This document shows positions 1 to 9,837 of a stretch of 64,000 bases of DNA, one piece after another. The translations under genes and the position numbers were made by a program. This DNA is from Gracilaria gracilis (taxonomy: Eukaryota; Rhodophyta; Florideophyceae; Gracilariales; Gracilariaceae): NCBI GenBank assembly GCA_030374805.1, contig JARGSG010000051.1, positions 310,001-374,000 of the forward strand, read 5' to 3'. Below the pieces are notes generated by a model. That model did no database searches and was not told where the DNA came from. It worked only from the letters and a program-made list of their open reading frames with translations. Within the stretch, counting starts at the first letter, position 1. Every line of letters begins with the position of its first letter.

Positions 1-2275
1 TTGTGCGGAACCGTGTTCCACATTCAACTACTGGAAGCACTCCGTACTCGTTGATCACGGGAAACAGGCCGACATTGAAGCACATCCGTGTGTTTGGATG
101 TGCAGCTTTCGTACTGAAGATGATCGAAGGAACCAAGTTCGAGTCTCGTGCACTTGAGGGGGTGTACTTGCAGACTCTTGAGCATGGTGTATTCGATGTA
201 CTTGTCAGAGATGATGATGGTCTACCGCGCATCATGTACTCACGTCATGTCACATTTGATGAGAATTCATTCCCTGGTGCCGAGTACTTGGAGGAGTTTA
301 TGGAGGATGAATGTGCATCTGACACAGACTACAGTTCTGAGCCTGCGCCATGCTCCGACTCCGACGGCTCTTACTCTGATGATCCTGGTGACGAAGTAAA
401 TGTGGATGACATTTGTGACAGTACGAGTGGCCCCGATGATAAATCTGGCCCAATTGCCGAAGAAGCATTACCTGCACCAAGTAATGAAAGCAGTGGTGAT
501 GGTGTGGACAATGCTGAAGGTGATGGCTCTGCTGATGAAAGTGACCACCACCCTGCGAACGACACAGCTCACGAGCGCACTGGTGACACGGACGACTCTA
601 CCGAACCACCACGATACCCGCGACGCACGCGTCGTGCACCCCGGAGGTGGTACATGGCTGCGTCTGCAACCACATCTGCAGTTGAGGTTACCACAAGTGA
701 TGAACCTACGCTGAAGGAAACAATGTCCGCGACGCCCATCGAGCAGAGCTTATGGCGAGCAGCCATTGAAGATGAACTCGCATCACTTGAGTCAAAGAAT
801 ACTTGGAAAGAGGACAAGTCTCCATCGCAACAACCACTGCCCACGCACATTGTGCTCAAGGTCAAGCTTTATGCAGATGGTTCGGTGAAACGCTTCAAGG
901 CTCGAGTCGTGGCCGGTGGTAATCACCAAACCTTTGGTGAGAACTACATGGAAACGTATGCTCCAGTGGTTTCGTTGGCATAGTACGTTTCTTCCTCTAC
1001 TTGACTCTATGCTTGCAGATGTATATTGCTCAGGTGGATGTGAAGACTGCATTCTTCAACGGCGATCTCGACGAGGATGTTTGGGTAATGTCACCACGCG
1101 GTGTTTCTGGAATTGGCTCACGATGCTATAAGCTTCAAAAGGCAATGTACGGGCTAGAGCAAGCACATCTAGCCTGGCACACCAAGTTGACGGGGCGATC
1201 TGCGAGCCATTGGATTTGAAGAGTTGCCGAATGCTCATTGTGTGTTTCGGCGAGCCAGTAAACACAAAGGCTACGCGTACATCCTTGTGTATGTGGACGA
1301 TCTGCTAATCTTTACTCCATCTGCAGAAGACCGGTCTGGGATCCTGGAGGAGCTTCGGAGCCTGTACGAGATCCGTGTTGAGAACAAAGTAACTCTCTAC
1401 CTGGGTGTGGAACTCACTGAGAGCATAGACGACGATGGTCGTTTAACTGGGATGCAACTTGCACAGCCGTTGTATATCGAAGGAATGCTTCGACGCTTTG
1501 GTCTTGACAGGAACAAACCAGCTCGCAGCCCCATGGTAGAATCTTTCTTCACAGGACTTGCGGAGGAGGAAGACAAATCCCCTCAGGATGTGCAGCTATA
1601 CCAGCAGATGATCGGGTCTCTGCTGTACTTGGCACTTCGCACACGCGTGGACATTCTCGCACCAGTACTCATTCTTGCACGCTTTCAAAGCAACCCAACA
1701 CCATACTGTCACAGGGCAGCGAAACGGGTTCTGCGCTACTTACAAGGAACTTGCAAACATGGGTTGAATTATCACGCTGGCTCCCTGGACATGGAAGCGT
1801 ATGTCGATTCGGGACTATGCCGGCGACAAGTCCGATCGGAAGTCCATGTCGGGATACATGATCAAGTTTGGGTCCGCCGTGGTATTCTTTGGTGCAAAGG
1901 AAACAAGTTTCAGTTGCATTGTCTACTGCAGAGGCTGAGTACTACGCCTTTGACCATGGCAGCGCAGGAGGTTGTTGTGGATGAAGCGTCTACTATCTGA
2001 ACTTGACTTGGACGTCGATGGTGCAGTTCCTCTACACTCGGACAACCAGGTTGCGATCGACTGGAGTGCAGGAGAAAGATGCCCATCGGGTCGCGCCCAA
2101 GCACATCGATGTGAAGCTGCACTTTATTCGGGAATTGGTAAAGGAGTTTGTGATTGATGTCAAGTACATTCCAACTGAGTTGAATGATGCGGACATTCTC
2201 ACGAAGCCCTTAGGTCCATTGAGTATTCAGGCCATCATGAAAAGGATTGGACCTGGTCAGGAACTCGAGGAGGAG
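1..2275 (+). mobile_element. Ty1/copia element A1, 3' part of internal region (fossil)
   Basis: This is the downstream half of a copia polyprotein: end of integrase, acidic linker, reverse transcriptase (YVDDLLIFT near 1290) and RNase H ending in the ELEEEC tail just before the LTR. It is cut by the window edge. Its domain order, integrase before reverse transcriptase, is the copia order. The purine-rich tract just before 2276 (GAGGAGGAG) is the usual plus-strand primer. The reading frame is broken in about three places, so it is a dead copy. It lacks a 64-bp LINE tail that copies A2 and A3 share, so it belongs to another sublineage. Confidence 0.93.
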
Positions 2276-3003
2276 TGTTGATGTATGGATGTGGTCGAGT
2301 GCCTGTCAGTCCCTCAAGGGTGCTCCAAGTACTTGGAATACAAAGTTGCAGGGGAGCATGGACACTTTTGGGCACCCTCATGAGAAAAGCGCATATGCGT
2401 GTCTCCGCGAACCGAACGTGATACTGCAATATGATTGGCTACTGCAAATGGCTACATGCAACGTGGTTTGCACAAGTGGAACGTGTTGTATGGAGTGAGA
2501 AGGGCAGATGGAACAAGTGGTACGCTGTAATTGGCTGCAGCCTGTAGGTGGTGGCCAGTTATGCGTTAGCGGAGTATCTGTTATTATAGGCCATTGCGAG
2601 GGGTTGTGCAATGTATGCGATTCTGGGCTACTATGAAGGGTTTTGGAGCGAATGTGCGATTCTGAGCTGCGCGAGGGTGTTGGCTGTGCCAGACCGAAAT
2701 TGTCAGTTTTTTAGAGCATGATATGGATCATGGAGTTGGCATTGGATTTGGCACGATTTGATTTAGTTGTTTGAATTCGTATTGTGTTTTGCGCGCGCTT
2801 TTGCTGTCAAAGTGTACACTTTGACAACGTGTGCAGTTATGTCGCTGGCTGCGACGGCGGCGGCGGGCGCTAAAGTATTTGTAGGTTGCGATCGCTGCCC
2901 GATCACTAAACTCGGGAAGAAGGTGGCCTACTCCCTTTGTTTGTCTTACTCATCTTCTTCACTACTTTCTTCTTTCCTTCTCTAACCTGCGTTCGTTGCG
3001 TAA
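2276..3003 (+). repeat. LTR-A, shared by A1 (3' LTR) and A2 (5' LTR)
   Basis: A 728-bp LTR starting TGTTGATG. It is preceded by the pol end and polypurine tract of A1 and followed by the primer-binding region and leader of A2, so one LTR serves two elements in tandem. It contains the perfect 18-bp palindrome TCAAAGTGTACACTTTGA near 2806-2823, a CCAAT-type ATTGGCTACTGCAAATG block, and the AAAGCGCATATGCG block conserved across three LTR families here. Full-length copies of the same 728-bp size lie at 41185-41912 (minus) and 52444-53171. Confidence 0.92.
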
Positions 3004-3698
3004 GGTTCTGGGCCCAGAGCGTCGACTATTCGCAGACGTCACGCTCTTCTAACTTTTCATTTGGATTCTAAGAAGTTTTCCTATCTGCGACAGGTACGCG
3101 TATTGGGCGAGCGAGCGAACGAGCGAGCGCGAAGGACCGCGCTGATTTCCCACAAGTGACAAGCAGGGGCTAACTGGTGAACGCATATCTTTGGCTACTA
3201 ACCTCCCTGGGCCGTCTCGTACGGATTGTAAAGCCCCTCGCTCTGAAGTGCGCAGAGCAGGGTAGGTCAAGAAGATATCGCATCTCACCTGGAGAGAGTA
3301 ACCAGGGATCAGAGGTTCGGACCTCTAGGGTAACCGGAGCTAGAGAACTCCTGCCAGTGGACCCGCTGCTTTTCCTTCGTCTTCTTTCTTGTTTCCGGGT
3401 TTGAGTTCTGTCTCACCCGTGAGTATACTCCAGGCGTCGAGTACCCGAACTCCGCCTGTGATCGCGTACGGGACGCGTCCCGACGAGCGTTGTAGACTTT
3501 GTTACACGGTCTCCGCTGGGGCCCTCGCTGTTGAGTGTCGAGAGTACTCCACTCCAGCCTCTCCCCTCTTTGTGTAACATAAGCATTGAGTCCCTCACAC
3601 TGCTTGTATTGTTGTTTGTCAAAAGTTGCTTTTGTTTCTCTCTCCTGTTTTCTGCTTGGTTTCCTGGATCTGGTTGTATTCGGAACGAGTCTTTCACA
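3004..3698 (+). other. A2 leader: primer-binding region and untranslated leader
   Basis: Begins GGTTCTGGGCCCAGAG directly after the LTR. The same TGGGCCCAGA core follows LTR-A at 41184 (minus), LTR-B at 45790 and LTR-C at 54227 (minus), so it is the likely tRNA primer site of the family; the tRNA is not identified. About 0.7 kb of leader precedes the gag start. No convincing separate gene was seen in it. Confidence 0.75.
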
Positions 3699-4901
3699 AT
3701 GTCAGACTCGGAAAAGAAAACTGAAACCAACTCTGGTGTGAAGATTCCCCGCTTCCGTGGCAAACGCGGTGAGGATTACGCACTTTGGCGGCATCGTCTT
3801 CGTGCCGCATGTCGCATCAAAGGTGTCTGGAATGTTGTTAACACTGATGCTGAGCAGTCTATATCCACTGATACCACTGGTACGGATGGTCAAGGACCTT
3901 CTGCAGAGGCCATTCGCACATTGTCTAAGCGTGAGAAGGCCTGTGGGATCATCATATGTGCACTTGGCGATGCTCCTCTACGTGTGGTAATGGACGTGGA
4001 TGATGATCCGGCACGAATGCTCAAGATGCTTGATGCGCGTTATGCATCTAATCGAACGGTTTCTCGGATCGCGGTTCAGACTCAACTGTTCCGTATGTCG
4101 TACAATGGACAGAACATGTCTGAATATGTCGATCAATTCACTGCATTGTTCTCACAGTTGGATCGCATGGGCAAGGATGCCGCTATTCCGGAATCGCATA
4201 AGGCTCCTATGCTTTTGGCTTCTGTTGATCTGCAAAGTTCTTTGGAGTCTACCGCTGCGGCGTTGCGCACCAAGGAAATATCCGAACTGACTTGGGATTA
4301 TGTTGCTACCACACTTATCGATGAGTACAATGCACGTCATATAACTTCTGGACGTAGTCGCAGTCGCAAGAAGAATAAAGGAAAAGGTTCTGGAAGGCAC
4401 TCTGGTACCTCTCCAAGTGCAAATCATCGAGATGGAAATGACTCTGATGATGCCCCTACTAATCCTGCACTGGCAGCTGGTAGCACCAATGGTCATCACT
4501 GCGATTTTTGTGATCGTGATGGACACACTCAGGACCGATGCTACATGAACCCAGACAATCCGGACAACCATTTACCGAAGAGTATCCTGGACAAGCTTAC
4601 ATGGAAGTCAAAAGATAAGCCGAAGACCTCTTCAAAATCATCTGGCAAATCGTCCAAGATCGAAATAGCTGGCATGTCTATGGAGAAAGCAACGGTTCAA
4701 ACACCCACTCAAAGAGACATGGACACTTACGCAGATAGTGGAGCGACCTCGCACTACTTCCATTCTGCTTCCGCATTCATTCCCAGTACACTGCATGATG
4801 TGGAGAAGCGTGTTATAGAGCTTACAGATAAGACATGTGTGTCTGCAACTCAGCGTGGAGATGTGATTCTGCCTTTCGAGAATGTGAACTTACGTCTGAG
4901 T
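3699..4901 (+). CDS. A2 gag and start of protease (fossil, cut by insertion of A3)
   Basis: Starts MSDSEKKTETNSGVKIPRF, the start shared with A3 (30700, minus) and B (46792). It carries the copia gag capsid region, a basic linker, a zinc knuckle CDFCDRDGHTQDRC (C-x2-C-x4-H-x4-C) and the aspartic protease motif YADSGATSHYF. It is the nucleocapsid and protease end of the polyprotein and packages element RNA. The frame is open until A3 interrupts it after the TSD TGAGT at 4897-4901; the polyprotein resumes at 41913. The few residues after 4901 come from the inverted LTR and are not part of the gene. Confidence 0.9.
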
Positions 4902-5281
4902 TTACGCAACGAACGCAGGTTAGAGAAGAAAAGAAGAAAGTAGTGAAGAAGATGAGTAAGACAAAAAAAGGGGGTAGGCCACCTTCTTCCCGAGTTTAGT
5001 GATCAGGGCAGCGATCGCAACCTACAAATACTCTAGCGCGCCGCCGCCGCCGTCGCAGCCAGGACATAACTGCACACTTTTTCAAAGTGTACACTTTGAC
5101 AGCAAAAGCGCGCGCAAAACACAATACGAATTCAAACAACTAAATCAAATCGTGCCAAATCCAATGCCAACTCCATGATCCATATCTTGCTCTAAAAAAT
5201 TGACAATTTCGGTCTGGCACAGCCAACACCCTCGCGCAGCTCAGAATCGCACATTCGCTCCAAAACCCTTCATAGTAGCCC
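4902..5281 (-). repeat. LTR-A of A3, downstream half of 3' LTR
   Basis: Reverse complement of the last 380 bp of LTR-A, starting TTACGCAACGAACG. It stops at 5281, exactly where the large DNA transposon begins. The missing part resumes at 23622/23624. Confidence 0.92.
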
Positions 5282-5655
5282 CGTCTGTGTTCTAGGAAGT
5301 GGAATAGTGAGAGCTAGTTGTGGAATAGTTCGTAGTTTAGGCCCAGAAATGGGCGCGCGAGGGGGTTTGTCGGGCTGGCACTCAAAAAATTAACAAATTT
5401 TGGAATATTGTATTCCACTTCGCGTAATTTTTTCTTCTGTTCCTCTAGTTTTTTGGCAGGTTCCGACCGCCTTCAACCAGAACTACGCCCTTTTCCAGGA
5501 ACCTCATCATTTATTTCACTCGCGCTAGTTTTTCTCTCTGTTCCAATCCGCAACACAGCGCACACCCCACCCACCTTGCCCACCGCACCCGTCCAATGCA
5601 CCCCTCACTCACCTCCACTCACCCCCAAAACACATCAAGCACACATCAAAACACT
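5282..5655. other. Left terminal region of the 18.3-kb transposon
   Basis: Holds the terminal inverted repeat and two copies of a GGAATAGT motif within 60 bp (5302 and 5326 area), plus A+T-rich stretches with AAAAATTAAC similar to sequence near the right end (about 23540-23560). These are likely transposase-binding subterminal sites. No gene seen. Confidence 0.6.
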
Positions 5656-6579
5656 TTACTCTTCAGGCTTTTCAGTCTGCGTATCCTGAAACGTCATCTC
5701 GTAAAAGCTCTGCGGACAGCTCAGCCCATTCTCATACACACGCCGCGCTTCCATACGAGTCCCCATCTCACCCAGCCTCTTCTCCTCCTGCTCCCCCAGA
5801 ATCCTCTCGGCAATACGCACCGCATGCCCAGCACTCCTGAAACCCACCAACGGCGCCCCTCCAGGCAACTGCCGCGGCACATACACCTCCCCATTCTTCT
5901 CCACCCTCGCCATCCCTCCCCTCCTCTTCCTCAAACGGCTCCCACCACCCTCCTCCTCACCCCTCTCCACAACCCTCTTCTTCCCTCCTCCACTGTTCGG
6001 CGTCACCGGAGACCCCTTCCCACCGCCTCCCTCCCCCCGCCTCAGCATCCCCTTCATCTCCACCAACAGACCGCACGCCTTCTCAACCTGTCCCATCTGC
6101 GCTTCCAGCACCTCCACCCTCCCCTTCAACGTCCTATTCTCCCCCTTCAACTCAGCCAACTCCTTCACCAAACACTCCACTATCCCATCCACATGCCCTT
6201 TCATCTCCCTCCCCACCAATTTCAACCCTCCTCGCACACTCGATATCACCTCTACCGGCAATCCGCCCTCCGAAACACTCAGCACAGCTCCCCCCATCTC
6301 CACCACCTTGTTCGCAAGAAATTCATCCATCTGCTCCTTCACCCCAACCCCCATCTCTATCACACGCCCCTTCAGCTCCTCCGCAATCCCCTTCGGCGGC
6401 ACTCCCTCCCCTCCTCCACCCCCCACCTCCCTCCCAAGCCCCAGCTGGCTCAAATGCACCGCCTTCTTCTCTTCCTTCCCCTCGACGCCATCTTCTTCCT
6501 CTCCCGAAGGCGTCCCCGGAACCTCCTTCCCCTCCAGGAGCGCCAAGAACTCCTCGTCCTTCACATACCCGTTCGACAT
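5656..6579 (-). CDS. Unknown coiled-coil cargo protein
   Basis: Not recognised. I chose the ATG giving MSNGYVKDEEFLALL; the open frame continues upstream to 6678 but only from a GTG, so a spliced first exon is possible. The 307-aa product is Gly/Glu/Lys-rich. It has a heptad-like segment around residues 125-175 (VKELAELKGENRTLKGRVEVLEAQMGQVE region), a basic patch RLRKRR near residue 230, and a compact C-terminal part (YVPRQLPGGAPLVGFRSAGHAVRIAERIL) that looks folded. The order coiled coil, nuclear-signal-like basic stretch, small C-terminal domain would suit a nuclear oligomeric DNA-associated protein, but that is inference. It is the leftmost gene of the transposon and points toward its left end. 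Confidence 0.6.
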   Translation of the reverse strand: MSNGYVKDEEFLALLEGKEVPGTPSGEEEDGVEGKEEKKAVHLSQLGLGREVGGGGGEGVPPKGIAEELKGRVIEMGVGVKEQMDEFLANKVVEMGGAVLSVSEGGLPVEVISSVRGGLKLVGREMKGHVDGIVECLVKELAELKGENRTLKGRVEVLEAQMGQVEKACGLLVEMKGMLRRGEGGGGKGSPVTPNSGGGKKRVVERGEEEGGGSRLRKRRGGMARVEKNGEVYVPRQLPGGAPLVGFRSAGHAVRIAERILGEQEEKRLGEMGTRMEARRVYENGLSCPQSFYEMTFQDTQTEKPEE

Positions 6580-7030
6580 CACTCCGTACACGCGCGTAGT
6601 CGCAGGAGAAACACGAGAGCGCCAATATGCCACCGAAGACAATGCGACTTGGCCACTCGCGATCCCGACCCCTCGCACAGCCCACGCGCATTCCCCGTTT
6701 CCTCAAATTTACTCTCATCTCGTTTTCGCGCCAAACAACCCCCCGTGCACACCCAGCAACCATCCAAAACACCCATACGCCACCGAACCCCATCCAAACC
6801 CTTCAACGTGTACCACCCCGCTCCAGACCATACTTCACTCATCTCCATGTGAATAGCTATACGCAACAACTCCAAGTCAAGCAATAGAGGCCCTTCTTAT
6901 CCCCAACACCTTTCCCTCTTCAAACATTACCACTTCAATGTTCACGAAACAAACTTTTTAGCCAAACCCTTCAATAAACAAAACTTGTACTATCACATAT
7001 CTTTTCTATCCCAAAACTGGTATTGAACCT

Positions 7031-8344
7031 TTATAAACTTACAAAGCGACGCCACTTTCTCTCATTCCCTGCGTAAAGCGCCTCCCACTTTCTTCTTACC
7101 AACGCTCTTTCCTGTAGCTCAGCAACAGAATACATTATGATTAACACAACAAAAGCAGTGTTACCCAGTACTGGTGGCACCACACGGCTCATGCGTTTCC
7201 GCAAACCATCCGAAAATGAATCGCTCACCAATTGAGCACTCACAATCGGAACAAACCTCTGAAAGAATGGCTCCACCGCCTTCCCCATCCCATTCATAAA
7301 CATCATCGACTTCAATGTACTACCCCCACTATGCACAACTATTTGCAGCACCTTGCCCACCGTTCTTCTCTCTTGTGGCAAATCCATAACATGATTCGAA
7401 CCATTCCCTGTGCTCCACAGCACAAGCCATCTCTGTAGACAATAGTTACCCAGTCCCAACAGAAACCCTGCGGAAGAAAATGCAACACTGTTCACCTTAA
7501 ATGCATCCACCAGCCCTCTCCCTTCCGGAAAGAAATGAAAACTCAAAGCAATGCAACTGTTCACAAACAACAGTCCACTTAACGTAAACGCCCCAAATCC
7601 ATTCAATGACGCAGCCCAAATCCCAAGCCGACGCTCAGAGTGAAAGCTCTCTATGGCCACCGAACCAAACAACCCTTCCTGCACAGACTGCAAACCTTCC
7701 GTAAACAACACATGCAGCAACGACTCAATTACCCCCACCGTCAACACCCTCCAAGCATACACGCTCACAGAACCAGTCTCCGACTTTAGCACATGCACAA
7801 GTGCCGGTTTTATCACTCCATACAACAACAAAAGAGCAAGCGTCCACAACACACAATACAACATCAGCGAGTCCCCGCAAATCTGGCTACCCATTCGCCT
7901 CAGCCAACCATGCCCCTCCCTTTCGTGTGCAGAACGAAGGCACCTCCCAAAGTGTACTTTGCCAGACAACATTCGATAGAAATCAGGGTTCTCCAGCAAC
8001 ATATCCTCTCTATCATTATGCTCTGAAACGAACTTACACAATTCGTTCATCTCCCTCATCGGCGCCCAGTTTCGTACGTCCTTCTCAGGCCCCCTAACCC
8101 GCCCCTTTCCCGTTACTTTGTCGAACGTTAGCAATAAGTCACTGTTAAAGTTCAACTCAGCTCTGTCAGGGTACAACAGCAGCTGCACTTTACATGGCAC
8201 CCCAACCCCTGCACCAGGTAGCATGAATATTGACTCTTTCGTTCTACACATTGTACCATCCATTTCAATTAGACTTTGTATTGCAGAGTCCGTGTCCCCC
8301 AGTTCACTCCATCCAGAGAAACACAGAGGCCTAAACGCGTACAT
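7031..8344 (-). CDS. Unknown multi-pass membrane protein (cargo)
   Basis: A 437-aa protein of no family I recognise, starting at a true ATG (MYAFRPLCFSGW). The first 140 residues look soluble. Then come about five hydrophobic segments: residues 155-180 (LMLYCVLWTLALLLLYGVI), about 195-215, 240-270 (FGAFTLSGLLFVNSCIALSFHF), 280-305 and 405-425 (FVVLIIMYSV). The C-terminus is short and basic. It could sit in the endoplasmic reticulum or nuclear envelope. It is co-oriented with the coiled-coil gene downstream. A membrane protein is unusual transposon cargo; nothing in the sequence ties it to transposition. 8345-8812, between it and the next gene, shows no gene and may hold the divergent promoters. 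Confidence 0.65.
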   Translation of the reverse strand: MYAFRPLCFSGWSELGDTDSAIQSLIEMDGTMCRTKESIFMLPGAGVGVPCKVQLLLYPDRAELNFNSDLLLTFDKVTGKGRVRGPEKDVRNWAPMREMNELCKFVSEHNDREDMLLENPDFYRMLSGKVHFGRCLRSAHEREGHGWLRRMGSQICGDSLMLYCVLWTLALLLLYGVIKPALVHVLKSETGSVSVYAWRVLTVGVIESLLHVLFTEGLQSVQEGLFGSVAIESFHSERRLGIWAASLNGFGAFTLSGLLFVNSCIALSFHFFPEGRGLVDAFKVNSVAFSSAGFLLGLGNYCLQRWLVLWSTGNGSNHVMDLPQERRTVGKVLQIVVHSGGSTLKSMMFMNGMGKAVEPFFQRFVPIVSAQLVSDSFSDGLRKRMSRVVPPVLGNTAFVVLIIMYSVAELQERALVRRKWEALYAGNERKWRRFVSL

Positions 8345-8812
8345 TTTGAACCCGTATCAGTCCCCTGACCCACGGTTTGCAAACCCATCGCCTTGTTATG
8401 AATACAATCCCCTCTTATAAAACACCTCTCACCCCTTTCACACATTAGAAAGCTAAAAAGCATGAGGCTCTTTATGACCTTTAACCGTCTTCCAAAACCA
8501 TCCAACCGCTTACTTCTCAAATTTGAATACACTTTTAGCAGTATTCATAAGTACAGTTCTGCGTACTTACCCACTTTATATGAACTATGTTCCAATGATT
8601 CATATAATGCGAACCTTTACTCTTCCAAGGACAGAGTCTTTCATGCATCCGCGCAAAGTTCCTTTTCATAGGTAATGTTACGATCAGAAAGAATCCTCAG
8701 GGCTCTTCTCTTTGCCTTTGAAGGGCAATGTAAATACCCACCCGTTTCAACCCACACACGACATTACCCTCCCATCCAGGCCCCAAAGCGAATCGTTTCC
8801 ATCTCGATCATC

Positions 8813-9664
8813 ATGACCTCTACAGAAATGGAAGCCATTACAGCCACGGAATTTCCTCCATCAACTCCAGCTACAATTGTCGGACTTGGCCGCATGGGTA
8901 CAATGCTTCGAGGTGTCGGTCATTCAGAAGACATTTTCGTGTCGAGCGCAGAGTACATGGGTATGAAGCATCTCCCTGAAGGTCCCATCTTTCTATGTGT
9001 CAGAACGTTTGCTTTGGAAAGTGTCATTAAATGTACTCCTCCAAAGCGGCGAGAAGATCTTGTTTTCATCCAGGACGGGAACATTCTCCCGCTTCTTTGT
9101 AAACATGGGGTCCAGAATTGCACAAAAGCCGTTCTTAACGCCGCCATACCCACAAAAGGCGCCCCTCCAGAGGACAGCATCACCCTCTGCAGCCCTCTAG
9201 GTCTCTCAGCCGTCACAGGGAAGTGGGCTACCGCATTCGCGGAACGCTTCTGGTCAGCAAAACTCTCTTGTCATATTGTGTCCGAAGACGCTTTCACAAA
9301 GACCTACTATGAGAAACTTGTCTGGATTTCCGCGTTCAACATTGTGGGAGTCTGCCATGGTTACATATCAATGCACGAAGTAGCCACCTTCCATAAAGCA
9401 GTCGTGTGTACCATCATGAAGGAGCTCCTCTCCATTGTGACGGAGAAGACAAACATTGAGTACAATACTGATCAGGTGGTTCAGCGGCTTTTGGCGTACG
9501 GAAAACTGCTCGCAAAGTTCCAAACTTCCATCTCCGAGCTGGCTCTCAGGAACGCCTATTTCTCCCAACACTCTCAAGAAGTAAGAAATGCAGGCAAAGT
9601 TGACCCCGCACCCTTTCATACAACTTATCTGAACGTCTTCGTTAACGACATGGAACCCAGTTAG
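8813..9664 (+). CDS. Ketopantoate reductase-like / 6PGDH-fold protein (cargo)
   Basis: The 283-aa product from the ATG MTSTEMEAITATEF opens with a Rossmann nucleotide-binding loop IVGLGRMGTML at about residues 21-31. It ends with a helical region holding the family-type YEKLVWISAFNIVGV stretch, where Lys, Trp and Asn recall the K...N active-site pattern of ketopantoate reductase (PanE/ApbA) and relatives. Length fits (about 290-310 in the family). The usual glycine-rich GxGxxG is GLGRMG, a 6-phosphogluconate-dehydrogenase-like form. The natural substrate is unknown; plain pantothenate synthesis is not established. The open frame extends 46 codons upstream, but that part has no domain character. 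It is transcribed opposite to the membrane-protein gene. Confidence 0.7.
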   Translation: MTSTEMEAITATEFPPSTPATIVGLGRMGTMLRGVGHSEDIFVSSAEYMGMKHLPEGPIFLCVRTFALESVIKCTPPKRREDLVFIQDGNILPLLCKHGVQNCTKAVLNAAIPTKGAPPEDSITLCSPLGLSAVTGKWATAFAERFWSAKLSCHIVSEDAFTKTYYEKLVWISAFNIVGVCHGYISMHEVATFHKAVVCTIMKELLSIVTEKTNIEYNTDQVVQRLLAYGKLLAKFQTSISELALRNAYFSQHSQEVRNAGKVDPAPFHTTYLNVFVNDMEPS

Positions 9665-9837
9665 TACATACACATAAGAAATAAAAAATACAACTTAGGT
9701 TTACCTTCACGCATACGCGTTCATGGACCACACACGTGATGGGCATATTAGGTTGTCAACATAAAAAAACATAACGAGTATCAATACAAAGATCATAACA
9801 GCACAACGTAATCACAAGCGCAACAGAACTGAGTGTT

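Noticed and set aside
5596-6852. Long plus-strand open frame rich in His and Pro (418 aa)
   Set aside because: It is antisense to the coiled-coil gene; its composition is that of a shadow of Gly/Glu-rich coding sequence.
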